Origin: Linanthus parryae
Lineage: Eukaryota; Streptophyta; Magnoliopsida; Ericales; Polemoniaceae
DNA: 64,000 nt
Reading direction: 5' to 3'
Assembly (NCBI GenBank): GCA_023055425.1
Contig: JALGPY010000008.1
Location: forward strand, 10,736,501 to 10,800,500
Shown here: positions 34,451 to 46,100 of the stretch, in pieces
Layout: every line of letters starts with the position of its first letter
Position numbering within the stretch: position 1 is the stretch's first letter
Notes under the pieces: generated by a model
Databases searched by the model: none
Told to the model about the DNA's origin: nothing
The model's input: the letters and a program-made list of their open reading frames with translations, nothing else
Position numbers and translations under genes: made by a program

Positions 34451-36862
34451 TCAAACACCCCGGGATCTCGGTTCAGGGTTAAAGAGACAATCCATAACCG
34501 AAAGTATAAATATACTATTAAGATTACATTTCGTTTAATGTACATGACAAAATTTCGATAATACGTACAATTTGAAATCAAAACGTGTTTGTTATCTGCT
34601 AAAGTATCTAACCTACACTCGACATTCTCGTCTTGATCCGCGTTCCCATCACGAGTTGACAATGCTTTTCACTCATTTCATTCGATTATGGCATATCCAG
34701 AGCCACAAACAACAACAGAGTAGTCAACTTTCTTTCAAGTCCAATTTAAACGTTAAGTTTAGTTGAGGCATGTCCAGAGCCACCAGCAGGATCGATGTAT
34801 ATAGAGGATCACGAAGTAATCACAAATGGTTCCTTCTAGGGCCTATCAAACCCCATTTCACCCGAGCGTTAAGGGAGCCCATACGTCAATCCCCGCTCAC
34901 AACAATAGCTGAAAGACCTTAAGTGTCGACACACCTATACCGTAGTGACCCTTGCAAGTATAAGTAGCACTCTATAGCTCTACAAATCCCTTGGCCGCAA
35001 CACCTTTGTACATTTCGGCTCATCGGGGACGGATTTGTGAACAATTAAGTTCTATCCAATAAAAGGAAGCATTTCTTCAATGGTCGTAGCCATAAGTAAC
35101 GGGAGGATCGCTTGGCGCCTCCGGCCAGAGCCATAAATAACACAACTCCGTACATCGTCCTAAATCTATTATAAGTGTCTTATTGATTCTCTTTATCGTA
35201 TTCAATATTTCACAAGTAATTTCCAAGAATTCTTAAAGGAGATCAATAAAATATTCCAAACAACTTTCGAGTTTAAATCGTGCATTCTCATACTTTTCCA
35301 TATAACAAGCATTCATTTCTAACATCAAACTCATAAACGCATTTTGATAAGAAAATGCCGCACATATGTACTTACCACTTATATGAAGCACAACCCAAAG
35401 TAAGAAATTAATCATAGCACTCTCACGACAACCGCTCACTCCTACGAGGTCGATGTCTACAATCACACGTATAACGTAATCATTACAACCAATTACACAT
35501 CGATAATAAAAATGCAAACCTACATGCCACATAGTCCAATATGTCACAAATGCACATATAATGACGTTCACTTATCAAAATAAATCCAAAAACACACTTA
35601 GAATTTCAAAAAATCAAGTTTTCTACAAACGGTGAAACTACAATTCTGGACAGAATTGTAGCTCTAACTTTAGAGGCATATTTACCATATCAAACATCTC
35701 TTAAAATCATGAAATAAATTTATGATGAAACAAAATGTGTCTACTTTCAGAAACATCAAGAAAATCATGAATATCCATTGTAAAACTCAAGTTACAAAAT
35801 AAACAAACAATGCTGTACAGAGGCAAGTTTGGCAGCACGTTTCAACTTTGAAGGACAATTACTACTACTTGGAAAATAGGAAAAATGCCCATATTCTCCA
35901 GATTGAATCTCCTATATGTCTAGTTTCATCACAATAAAGATTGGGTGTCATAATTTTCTGTAAAGGAGATTCTTAACGAAAATTCCAAGACTTGTCCAAA
36001 AACAGAGTTTCAGAATACATGCAAATTAGAATGAGCATATCTCCATAACCAAAAAGGCTATGGAGTTGAATTTTATTTCAAAATTACCCTCTCTGAGTCT
36101 AGTATCAGAATATGAAAAGGTTAAAAATGTTACAGAGACAAAATTTATAGATAATCCATATTTTTCATAAACTGGCCAGATTGTATCAACATACAAATTT
36201 TCCAAACATCAACAAGAATGGTTCTAGTAGTACATGCAAGTTAAGAAGACTTGATTTTCACCCAAATATCATCATTTTAAGCATGAAATAAGATTTTCAC
36301 ATGCCTTGAAACAATTTATTATAATGTTCTTGAGATTCAAATGCAACCAAAACAAAATACACAAAGTGCATTTTGGTTTCTAGTGTGAGTTTCATGAAAT
36401 TGTGTAAATTTTGAAGTCAAACACATGATCTAATCATGGAAATGAAGAATCAAGCATGGATATGAAGAAAACTAGGATGAAATTTCAACAATCAAAGCTA
36501 AACACGGGCATGCAAGCTTGAATTCAAGATTAGAAGAAAGTTACCCCAAGATTCAAGATGATGGTGAGGAAATGAGTGAATTTGGCCTTCAATCTCTGAG
36601 TATGATGGTGGAAGGACTCCCCTCCATGATGATAATAAGGTTGGACTCAATATTTTTATGATTTGGATGCAAGAAAATGAAGTTTAGATGGTGTTTTTGT
36701 GAGGTCAACACCCAAAAATGGGAATGAAGTTTGGAGAGAGGGAAGAGAGCTTGCATGAGTGCTCTTGAGGAGAAAAGATGTAAAGAAATGAAGCGATGGA
36801 GATGCGGAAGGATGAACTTGATGGAGATGGGAGTGTTGGTGGTTCATTGAGTGTAATGAGGA

Positions 36863-36917
<55 letters not shown>

Positions 36918-37428
36918 GTATATATATATATTTGTAATGAGAGTTGACCAAGTTAGTGAGGAAGGGATTGGAGAGCAATTATAATTCTTCCAACTACTTA
37001 GTTGGGGTAGAAATGGAAAAGCTAAAAGTTTAGGGGTTAAAATATCAATTACATAGTTGATGGATAGAGTTGAAGTAAGAGTGTAAATAGGGTGAAAATG
37101 TAATTTTCAGTTACTAGCTATCACATACAAATCAATTTTTATAAATTAGAAAATTTCAAACAAGCTACTAGGTATATAAGTATTAAACTTCCACATTTAC
37201 AAACTACAAACATGTCCCAAATATACAAACTAAATTTCAAATAGTAATACACAACTTTCCGAAACTACGAAATAACTCAAATTAAAGTTCTAGATTATCG
37301 TAAATGTCAAATGACACCCTTATACTTTGGAACCAAGAAGAAGTCGAGAATAAGTTTGAAATATAAATTTCTTGAAATTGTCAAATATTTTTCCGAAATG
37401 GCCCCTAACTTAAATACGAGGTATTACA
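34451..37428. mobile_element. Solo LTR of about 2978 bp, chromovirus (Tekay/Del)-like
   Basis: The insertion splits the LINE reverse transcriptase between codons for GKEV and LIKAV, and removing it restores the frame exactly. It is flanked by the 5-bp direct repeat GAGGT (34446-34450 and 37429-37433). The element begins TCAAACACCCCGGGATCTCG, close to the TGTAACACCCCGAGAT-type start of long plant chromovirus LTRs with the expected TG changed to TC, and ends CGAGGTATTACA. There is no protein-coding frame, tRNA primer site or second LTR, so it is a solo LTR left by LTR-LTR recombination. Length of about 3 kb fits the long-LTR Tekay/Del group; clade assignment is by terminal motif only. Confidence 0.85.
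36866..36931. repeat. (TA)n microsatellite within the solo LTR
   Basis: About 33 TA units interrupted twice by TG steps. Confidence 0.95.
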
Positions 37429-37433
37429 GAGGT

Positions 37434-39345
37434 ACTTATAAAAGCTGTTTTTAAAGCAATTCCAAGTTACTCTATATCATGTTTCATATTACCATTATCT
37501 CTCTGTGAAAAAATTGAGAGCCTAGTTCAGGACTTCTGGTGGAATCGAAATGATAGTAGGGGAATATGCTGGCTTGCTTAAGGCCGCTTGAAGAGGTCAA
37601 AATATTTGGGAGGTACATGCTTTCGTGATTTTCATGCCTTTAATCTTGCTCTATTGGCAAAGCAGGGTTGGATCTTTACAAAGCCCGATTCTCTTTTGGC
37701 GAAGGTGCTTAAGGAAAAATATTTTCCAACAATGGATTTTTTAGATGCGCAACTTGCATCAAATTCATCACAGGTGTGGCGGGGGATATTTTTCAGGAGG
37801 TCTGTGCTGGATTGAGGTATCATCCAAACTATTGGGGATGCCTCCTCGATGAGTGTTTTTAAAGGAAGATGGATTCCAAGACCATTCAATTTCAAGGTCT
37901 GATCATCTAATCCCTAGAGTTCTCAACTCCGGGTTAGTGATTTTGTTGACAGAAATAGTCATCAATGGTGTTTAGACCGGCTTGAAGCAACCCTTAACCA
38001 AGTCGATGTTTTACTCAGCAAAGTGATCCCCGGTATTGGTACTTTAATCATAAAGGTTGCTACACTGTGAAATCCGGCTACCAAGTTTTCATGGAGAAGG
38101 AAATGGCGGCAGACAAGGGGGGAAAGCTCCAATCCCCGAAGTAAGTTCCTTACCAAGTTATGGGGTACGAAGACACACAGTCGAGCTATTTTTACTACGT
38201 GGCGATCTTTTCATGGTGCACTTCCAACCTCGGAGAACCTAAAGAAACACGGAATACGAATTATGTTGACTTGTCCATGGTGTCGCAAAGCTTAGGAAAC
38301 GGAGGATCCTATATTCCTTCATTGCAAAAAAATGTCCAATGTTTGGGATAAAGTGTTGGGCGATAGCTCTTGCCACAAAAATCACGCGACTGTGAAGGAA
38401 TGGATTTCGAATCCATGTGTGAATTTTTAACTGTGTAGAGAGTTTGGTTGGTGATGACGATTTGGATAGCATGGCGCAACCGGAATTTGAGAATCTTTAA
38501 GGACAAACATGTCACGTCCGAAGTTATGGTGGAGAAAATTTTTTCACTCATTAATGAGTATAATGCTGCCACTGGAGAGGCACCAGTCCAGGCCCAGGAG
38601 TCTCGTGAATCCCCTTGCACAGCCACGGTAGCTTGGCAGCCGCCACAAACCGGAATTTGAGAATCTTTAAGGACAAACATGTCACGTCCAAAGTTATGGT
38701 GGAGCAAATTTTTTCACTCATTAATGAGTATAATGCTGCCACTGGAGAGTCACCAGTCCAGGCCCAGGAGTCTCGTCAATCCCCTCGCACAGCCACGGTG
38801 GCTTGGCAGCCGCCACAAACGGTATGGGTCTAGTTAAATTGTGATGGCGCATGGAAATTCGTCGGACAAGAAGCTGCAATAGGCGTCGTTATACGCGACC
38901 ATCTAGGTTAGTGTCAGCTATGGCATGCAAGATTATGTGGGTCTCAGCTCCACAGATTGCAGAAGGAGGGGCGCTCCGCGAAGGTCTGCAGCTTGCCAGA
39001 CGCTTGCGTTTTGATAAATTCCAGGTTGAGGTTGACCTCCAAATGATAGAGAGCTATCTCGCACGCCTGATAGATGCCAACAGCGACCGTTCTTTGTTTG
39101 GAATGATCATGGCTGATTGCCGCGAAATCCTTCGGCGTTTTTATGAAATCAAGTTAGCTTGGAGTCCTCGTTCGACTAACAAGTTAGCTCATTGTTATGC
39201 TCAATACGGTCTGTCGTTAGCAGATACTAGAGTTTGGATCGATGTCACCCCTACTTGGGCACTCAATTGTAGTTTGATTGATATGGTTCATATGAACGCA
39301 GTTAATGAAAATTACCTCTTTCCTTTAAAAAAAACTTCCATCTAA
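37434..39345 (+). pseudogene. Decayed LINE ORF2, thumb to RNase H part
   Basis: This continues the LINE after the solo LTR. LIKAVFKAIPSYSISCF and QDFWWNRND are thumb-region motifs of plant LINEs. FRDFHAFNLALLAKQGWIF and VLKEKYFP follow in another frame, then a badly eroded zinc-knuckle (zf-RVT) region at about 38050-38350. From about 38820 an RNase H-like domain is readable: LNCDGAWK, GVVIRDH, then GGALREGLQLARRLRFDKFQVEVD, LAWSPRSTNKLAH. The C-terminus is at 39345. The region is full of stops and frameshifts and contains a 170-bp tandem duplication. It is the distal part of the same element as 32076-34450. Confidence 0.88.
38480..38818. repeat. 170-bp tandem duplication inside the decayed LINE
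   Basis: 'CCGGAATTTGAGAATCTTTA' starts at 38480 and again at 38650. Both copies continue through 'AATGAGTATAATGCTGCCAC' to 'TGGCAGCCGCCACAAAC'. The two copies differ at few positions and lie in the linker between the zinc-knuckle and RNase H regions. Confidence 0.92.
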
Positions 39346-40210
39346 TGTTCTTATCTTAAATAAATAATACCCTAGAGCTAGGTATACACCTCATTGTTAT
39401 TTATCTAAAATATTTTTTTATTTATTTATGTTAGCAACGCCATATGTTCTTAAATATCTAAAGAAAGTGTATGTACGATTAAGTTCGTCTGATTCTAACT
39501 TTGGTCTATAAATTCATGATGAATAACTGGTTATTCTTATATTATTTTACATGGAATACATACTAAAATGAATAGATAAAATGACACATCACGACAAGAC
39601 TCGTTTCGAATTTTTACGTTATAATTAAATAGGAGTCAAAAATGAACATGTCATTTAGTATCATATTGACGTTATAACAAAACATGGGCCAATAGTGACT
39701 TGATGAACCATCACAATGCCAGTGTCAACTTCTTACATTATAACTTTTTTGTGCTAGAATTAAAACCACAATAATGATTAAATGATAACTTCTAACGTCT
39801 CTGTTAAAATGAAAATATATTTTTTATTTTTGATTAAAAGGAAACACGAATTTATTATCTGTTTTAGCAAAGACATTGTGTTTTCCTAAAATAAGTAAAG
39901 AAATCAAGCAAAATAATTCTAAATTTGGACAATAGATTTACGTGAACAGCGATTCATTATTATACTGTTATATTAAATTATTTTGGTAAATATGACCCAA
40001 TGAAAAATACAAGTGATTCCATCTGATGTTATTATCTTAAATAAATTATACCCCAGAGCTAGGTATACACCTCATAGTTATTTATTTAAAAAACAATTTA
40101 TTATTTGTGTTAGCAACGCCATATATCTTCTTAAATATCTAAAGAAAGTGTACAATTAATATCATCTAATTCTAACAAGTGTCTATAAATTCATGATGAA
40201 TGACTATTTA
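39346..40210. repeat. Right (inverted) arm of the array family plus its inner flank
   Basis: After the LINE stop, 39346-39550 is an inner-flank module ('TTATCTTAAATAAATAATAC', 'AAAGAAAGTGTA', 'AATTCATGATGAAT'). About 39575-40005 is the reverse complement of the 430-bp AT-rich arm found in each array 1 unit. Matching blocks, read from the arm outwards, include GACAAGACTCGTTTCGA, GTCATTTAGTATCATATTGA, GCCAATAGTGACT, GTCAACTTCTTA, AAACACGAATTTATTATCTG and AAGTAAAGAAATCAAGCAAA. The flank module is then partly repeated at 40018-40205. The decayed LINE thus lies between a left arm (29.56-30.0 kb) and this right arm. Confidence 0.85.
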
Positions 40211-40240
40211 TCTTTCTACCTATTATAAAAGAAATGCTTT
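40211..40240 (+). mobile_element. Candidate Helitron 5' terminus
   Basis: At 40210/40211 the flank module is interrupted between A and T. The new sequence begins TCTTTCTACCTATTATAAAA, which resembles the TC-start, TATTATAA-bearing 5' ends of plant Helitrons. The matching earlier copy of the flank (about 39520) continues differently at this point, which supports an insertion boundary. A Helitron-like 3' end lies near 63980, but membership of one element is not proven. Confidence 0.4.
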
Positions 40241-41894
40241 GCATTCCAACTCAGCGCCACTTCAGCATTGTTGATGTGTTGGACCAATTGATGGATGCCA
40301 CTCATGTGCACCTCAATTACTCTTTTGCCCTTCGCATGTGCTGCTGTGTAGTGTAACATCAAGGGGTGAATGCGTCTTTTACGCATAGCTTCCTTCCACG
40401 AGAAGCTCACTGCTTTGATTCTTCGTTGAGAGCCTCTCTCGCTCATCTCTCTCTCATCCCGCGCCTTCTCATTGTCTCTGCTTCCACGGAGATAGAGACC
40501 TAAAATTGAGCTCCTCCTCCAACAGGACTTCTGACTCCGTATTTGTCTTCGATCCTGAGCTCGTCCTTGGTGATGCATGTGAAAGGGACGACGTTTCCAG
40601 CCGTCCTTCTTGGGAGGGTTTTGTGGCAAACTCAGGTACTTTCGATCGACCTAGGATTTTTGGGGACTCAAACAATCGATTCATTGCGAGGTACTTTGCT
40701 TATGCGATTCTTTCTGCCGAATCTTTGTCTTCTAGATTTTTACTTCCAATCGTCGATTTTATCACAATCGGGTTGTCTACTGGGTTTTCGATTCCTCGCC
40801 AGCTGATGTATTTGAACTCTGAATTCACATAGGATTTGGGTTTGTTGACTGAATGGGTGGTGAGAATCTCTGACGACTTTTTTTTCCACTAATTTCACTG
40901 GAATTTTTCATAGGCTGGTTTTTCTTCATCTGTGGAAGAGACTTTGGATGCTAAATTCGGTCCAATTTGGTATATACATGAAACTTATTCATATGATATT
41001 TAATCATTGTACTCAGAAGTTACAAGCCCTTAATCCTCCATCGACTTCATCGCCTTAACATAATTTTTATGGTTACAAGAGGACAATATCTTCACTAGGA
41101 TGTTGAAATCTCATCATGCCGCTCTTTGATTTCAGCAATAACCCATGCGCCTTTGGTTCAGACAAACTTCACCAATTCACATTTTTTCGAGTACTTCAGA
41201 AATTAAAGACCGTTGGTACCATATCATGTAAAGAATTATGGATTGAAGGTCACAAAAGTAGTAAACATCACCCAGCAAAAGGTTTAGAAAACCTACTCAA
41301 TAAGCTTGTGGATCCTCATAGTGGTGGTGGACGTCGTTACCTAGAAGTATGTGATAGAGTAACATGTTAAGATACGATGGGGGTTATCAAGCCATAAAGG
41401 CTGTTAGCGTAACTTAATTCCGGCCTGGAAAATATAGGGTGTAGATCTTTTTCGAGCCGGTGATCGTATATAGCTACTACGTAGGTGTCATAAAATAAAT
41501 TTTATGGTTCGGGATCTTTCTTTCTGGAGCGTTGGGTCATTGCACTATTTACTTCATGCCTTTTCTGGTTCAGTTAGCCTTTATAGGATTTAAATGTGTG
41601 GCAGCTTCTCGGTGCCCTTTGCAACTATATCTTGCTATGCACATTTACAGTCAGTTTTGATCACTTCTGTCATGAAATCGACACGCTTACATAAACTGGA
41701 TTCCGTGGAGGTTTCTTCGCTAAGCCCATGCATAATGTTATTCACCACTTAATTAATTCAAGGAAAATATTAGCCACTTCGTCTTCTGAAACTTCAATTG
41801 TGAGTCCCTAACATTTCCATTCATTTTTGTGGTGTGTAAACAGTTATGCTCAGAATGCATACTTGCATAAGTAATGATGTACTATTGCGAGATG
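40241..41894. other. Gene-fragment-like sequence within the candidate Helitron
   Basis: About 40506-40636 looks like a captured exon: LSSSSNRTSDSVFVFDPEL...WEGFVANS followed by a splice-donor-like CTCAG|GTACTTTC and intron-like DNA. A second open stretch at 41116-41370 encodes MPLFDFSNNPCAFGSDKLHQ...LLNKLVDPHSGGGRRYLEVC. I recognise neither protein, and no longer gene structure can be built. Both could be relics of host genes picked up by a Helitron. Function is not assigned. Confidence 0.35.
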
Positions 41895-42868
41895 TTTTCC
41901 TACCACAGTAAATTGACTATTGTTCCTAAAGTCATATTTTGAATAGAAATTTTCTTCTTGTGTTCGCCGCTAATATTATGTAGATCACTTAAATGAAAGG
42001 ATAAATGTGGCTTTTTCGATAGTGTTATAGTTATACTACCTCTCTTTCTTCTCTTTCAGCTTTCTTAAATTTTTAACACTATTCACTGGGTCACTTTGAC
42101 CCGGTGATTTGGTTAGCAAAACGATACACGAACTTGGTAATCTTTGCATGATCATGTAGAGTAAACTTTACTTTATAATACTATGAAAAAATTGCCAAAA
42201 AATTATTTCGTTTTGCTATCAAATCACCGAGTCAAACTGATCCAGTTACGGGTAAAAAATTCAACCGCCATTGAAAGAGGAGAAACAGAGGTAGTACTAT
42301 CTATTATGATTGACATTTTTCTGTCAATCATGAATTTGTGATATTTTATAAATCAGCCACAATTGGATTGCATGCTTCCAAATGCTTGAATCTCTTTTCG
42401 ATATGATCTGAATGAGCATTTCTACCTATAATTGGTATTGATTGTGGAGAAAAAAGTCATCTTTTGGTTTTGTTAATACATCGTTATCTTTCGTATGTGG
42501 ATGAAGAGATTTTTTCCTACCGCAGTAAATTGACTACTGTTCCTAAATTCACATGTTTGTAATAGAAATTTTCCTCCAGTGTTCGCCGTTAATATTATGT
42601 AGATCACTTAAATGAATGGATAAATGTGGATTTTTCAATAGCGTTATAGTTATACTATCTATTATGATTGACATTTTTCTGTCAATCATGAATTTGTGAT
42701 ATTTTATAACTCAGCTGCACAATTGGATTTCATGCTTCCAAATGCTTGAATCTCATCTAGATATGATCTGAATGGGCATTTATACCTATAATTGGTATTG
42801 ACTCTGGGGGAAAAGTCATCATTTGGTTTTGTTAATACATCGTGAACTTTTGTATATGGATGAATCTC
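41895..42868. repeat. Direct duplication of about 355 bp, one copy carrying a MITE
   Basis: 41895-42510 and 42513-42868 share 'CAGTAAATTGACTA', 'TTAATATTATGTAGATCACT', 'TTATGATTGACATTTTTCTG' and 'CCTATAATTGGTATTGA' in order. The first copy is longer by 261 bp because of a MITE; the second copy preserves the uninterrupted site. Confidence 0.9.
42036..42294. mobile_element. Stowaway-type MITE, old copy
   Basis: 259 bp with imperfect terminal inverted repeats CTACCTCTCTTTCTTCTCTTT and its near complement, flanked by TA on both sides (42034-42035 and 42295-42296). It aligns along its length with the 63218-63477 element ('CACTATTCACTGG', 'TCACTTTGACC', 'AGCAAAACGAT', 'CGTTTTGCTAT'). The paralogous site at 42653-42654 has a single TA and no element. 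It is non-coding and presumably mobilised by a Tc1/mariner transposase in trans. Confidence 0.9.
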
Positions 42869-43150
42869 ACCTGTGTAAATGTGGCTCATTCCTAAGTTAT
42901 GTTTTTACTCTTGTAGGTCCTGGTTCTGATTGGATTGTGGCCATCATAGTTTCTCGCTCAAGGCTGTGATGATAGCTTACCGAAGCTTGCAATTTAGACT
43001 GTGATTTGATTTGTTATGTTGGCGGGTGATAACTCCCCTATAGAGGTTAATTGAGATAAAACTGATGAGTTTTCTTGGGTTTTGAGCCGGTTTAGCACTA
43101 AAAGTCTCGGTAATGCACATGAAATGCATTTGAGCTACTATCGAGATTTC
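42869..43150. other. Short spacer between the duplication and array 2
   Basis: Contains a pyrimidine stretch ending TTGTAG|GTCCTGG at about 42915 that looks like a splice acceptor followed by a short exon-like segment. It could belong to the same captured gene fragment as 40.5 kb. Nothing else is recognised. Confidence 0.3.
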
Positions 43151-46100
43151 GAGTATTTTCTGCATTAGGGTAGTAGATATGACCCAATGCAATAAGATTC
43201 GCGTTCATATCATGATGATTTTTGCGTCAATATTAACCAAGCCATTATTTTATAGGGTAAATATTAAATCAATTTTTTCTAATGTATTTGTCAAAAATAC
43301 AAGTGGTTCTATTAAGACATTAGAAGCAATTGTTTAATAACTGTTGTGATATTTATTATAGCATAAAAGTTATAACGTAAGAAGTTGACACGGACATGGT
43401 CATTATTGATCTAGTCACTATTGACGCATGTTTAGTTATACAGTCAACATGGTACTAAATGACCTATTCATTTTGACGTGTACTTAATTATGATGTGGAA
43501 AAAATTGATTTAACATTTAGTATTTCTAATGTATTTGTCAGAAATACAAGTGGTTCTATTAACAATATGGGTATTCCTTTAATTAAATTACTATATTACA
43601 ACCATACTACTGCTAATATAACCTTCAATTACCCATATTGCCGTTAAAAAAAGTTAACTCCGTTAGTAATTGAAGGTTATTGGGTCCAAAATGCAAACTG
43701 TAGGGGGGGGGGGGGGGGTTGGAGAAATTAAAATTGAGGTTAAGGATCACAAGTGGTAAAGTGCAAAGGGATTTAGGGTCATTTGTCCTAAATAAATGAC
43801 ACATATCGACAAGATCCATTTCATTTCTTACGATACAATTAAATGTTCGTCAATAATGAAGACGTGATTTAGTATCATATCGACATTCTAACTAAGCATG
43901 CTTGCCAATAGTGACTAGATCAATAAGGATCGTGTCTGTTTCAACTTCTTATGTTATTATTTTATGCTATAAACAATATCATAATAATAATTATAGTTAA
44001 ATGAATAAATAAATAAAATGACACATCTCAACAAAATTCGTTTCGTTTTTTTAGAGATATAATTACATGTGCGGCAATAATGAAGAAGTCATTTAGTATC
44101 ATATTTACCTTCTAACTAATCATGCACGCCAATAGTGACTAGATCAATAATGATCGTGTCCGTGTCAACTTCTTATGTTACACTTTTTCTGCTATAGAAA
44201 ATAATAATTATTAAACGGTTGCTTCTACTGTCTTCGACAGAAAAAAGATTAATTGTTTTTATTTTTATAAGGAAACGTGAATTTATTATTTATTTTGACA
44301 ATGTCATTGTATTTTGTTAAAATAAGTAAAGAAACCAAGCAAATTATTTTAATTTTAGAAAATAGATAGATGTGAACAAAACTTTAATATTATATTATTA
44401 TATGAAATTATAGAGTAGTAGATATGACCCAATGCAATAAGATTCGCTTTAATATCATGATGAATTTTGCGTCAATATTAACCTAGCTATTATTTTATAG
44501 GGTAAATGTTAAATCAATTTTTTCTAATGTATTTGTCAGAAATACAAGTGGTTCTATTAAGACATTAGAAGTAATTGTTTAATAATTATTGTGATATTTA
44601 TTATAGTATAAAAGTTATAATGTAAGAAGTTGACACGGACATGGTCATTATTGATCTAGTCACTATTGACGCATGTTTAGTTATAAAGTCAACATAGTAC
44701 TAAACGACCTATTCATTTTGACGTGTACTTAATTATGATGTAGAAATTTGAAATGAGTTTTGTCGATATGTGTCATCTTTTTATTTATACATTGAGGGCG
44801 CATTATTTAGAGCCGCAAATCAGGAGGTAATGATGGCAATGTCAAAAATATGAACAATCCACTGTTCGTAATGGGCATTGCAGAAGTTAATGATGCCTTT
44901 AGGGAGGAGAATCAAATAGAAGATGTCCAATCTTCCGAGATAACTGCAAAGATGAGGGTTCAATCTGTCAAAAGTAATCAAGGCGCATATATTGGTAGTA
45001 GATATGACCCAATGCAAAAAGACTCGTTTTAATATCATAAAGAATTTTGCGTCAATATTAACCAAGTCACTAAATTATAGGGTAAATGTTACATCAGTTT
45101 TCTCCAGCGAAATATGTAATCATAAGATGAGGGTTCAATCTGTCAAAAGTAATCAAGGCGCAAGTATTGGTAGTAGATATCAACCAATGCAATAAGGGTC
45201 GCTTTAAAATCATAAAGAATTTTGCGTCCATATTAACCAAGCCACTAAATTACTTGGTAAATTTTTATCAGTTTTTTACAACGTATTTGACAAAAATACA
45301 ATTGATTCTACTAGAGCAACTCCCATTTCTTAAATAAAATGTCCTAGAGTTAGATCTAACATGATAGTTATTTAATCAAAAAATAAATTTATTAATAATG
45401 TTAGCAAAACCATTATATATTTTTAAAGAGCTAAAGAAAGTGTAGAATTAAGATCTCTTGCTTCTAAGTTCAGTTTGTAAATTCATGATGAATTACATGG
45501 AAAACACAGTTAAATGAATAAATAAATAAATAAATAAATAAAATGACACATCTCAACAAAATCCGTTCCGTGTTTTTAGAAGTATAATTAAATGTGCAAC
45601 AATAATGAAGAAGTCATTTAGTATCATATTTACCTTCTAACTAATCATGCACGCCAATAGTGACTAGATCAATAATGATCGTGTTCGTGTCAACTTCTTA
45701 TGTTACACTTTTTATGCTATAAAAAATAATAATTATTAAACGGTTGCTTCTAATGTCTTCGATACAAAAAAGATTAATTGTTTTTAATTTTTATAAGTAA
45801 ACGTAAATTTATTATTTATTTTGGCAATGTCATTGTGTTTTGTTAAAATAAGTACAGAAACCAAGCAAATTATTTTAATTTTAGAAAATAAACGACGTGA
45901 ACAAAAAATTATTATTATATTATTATATTAAATTATAGGGTAGTAGATATGACCCAATGCAATAAGATTCGCTTTAATATCATGATGATTTTTGCGTCAA
46001 TATTAACCAAGCCATTATTTTATAGGGTAAATGTTAAATCAATTTTTTCTAATGTGTTTGTCAGAAATACAAGTAGTTCTATTAAGACATTAGACGCAAT

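Noticed and set aside
35233..35571. 112-codon minus-strand frame inside the solo LTR
   Set aside because: No protein family features and located within an LTR, which is non-coding.
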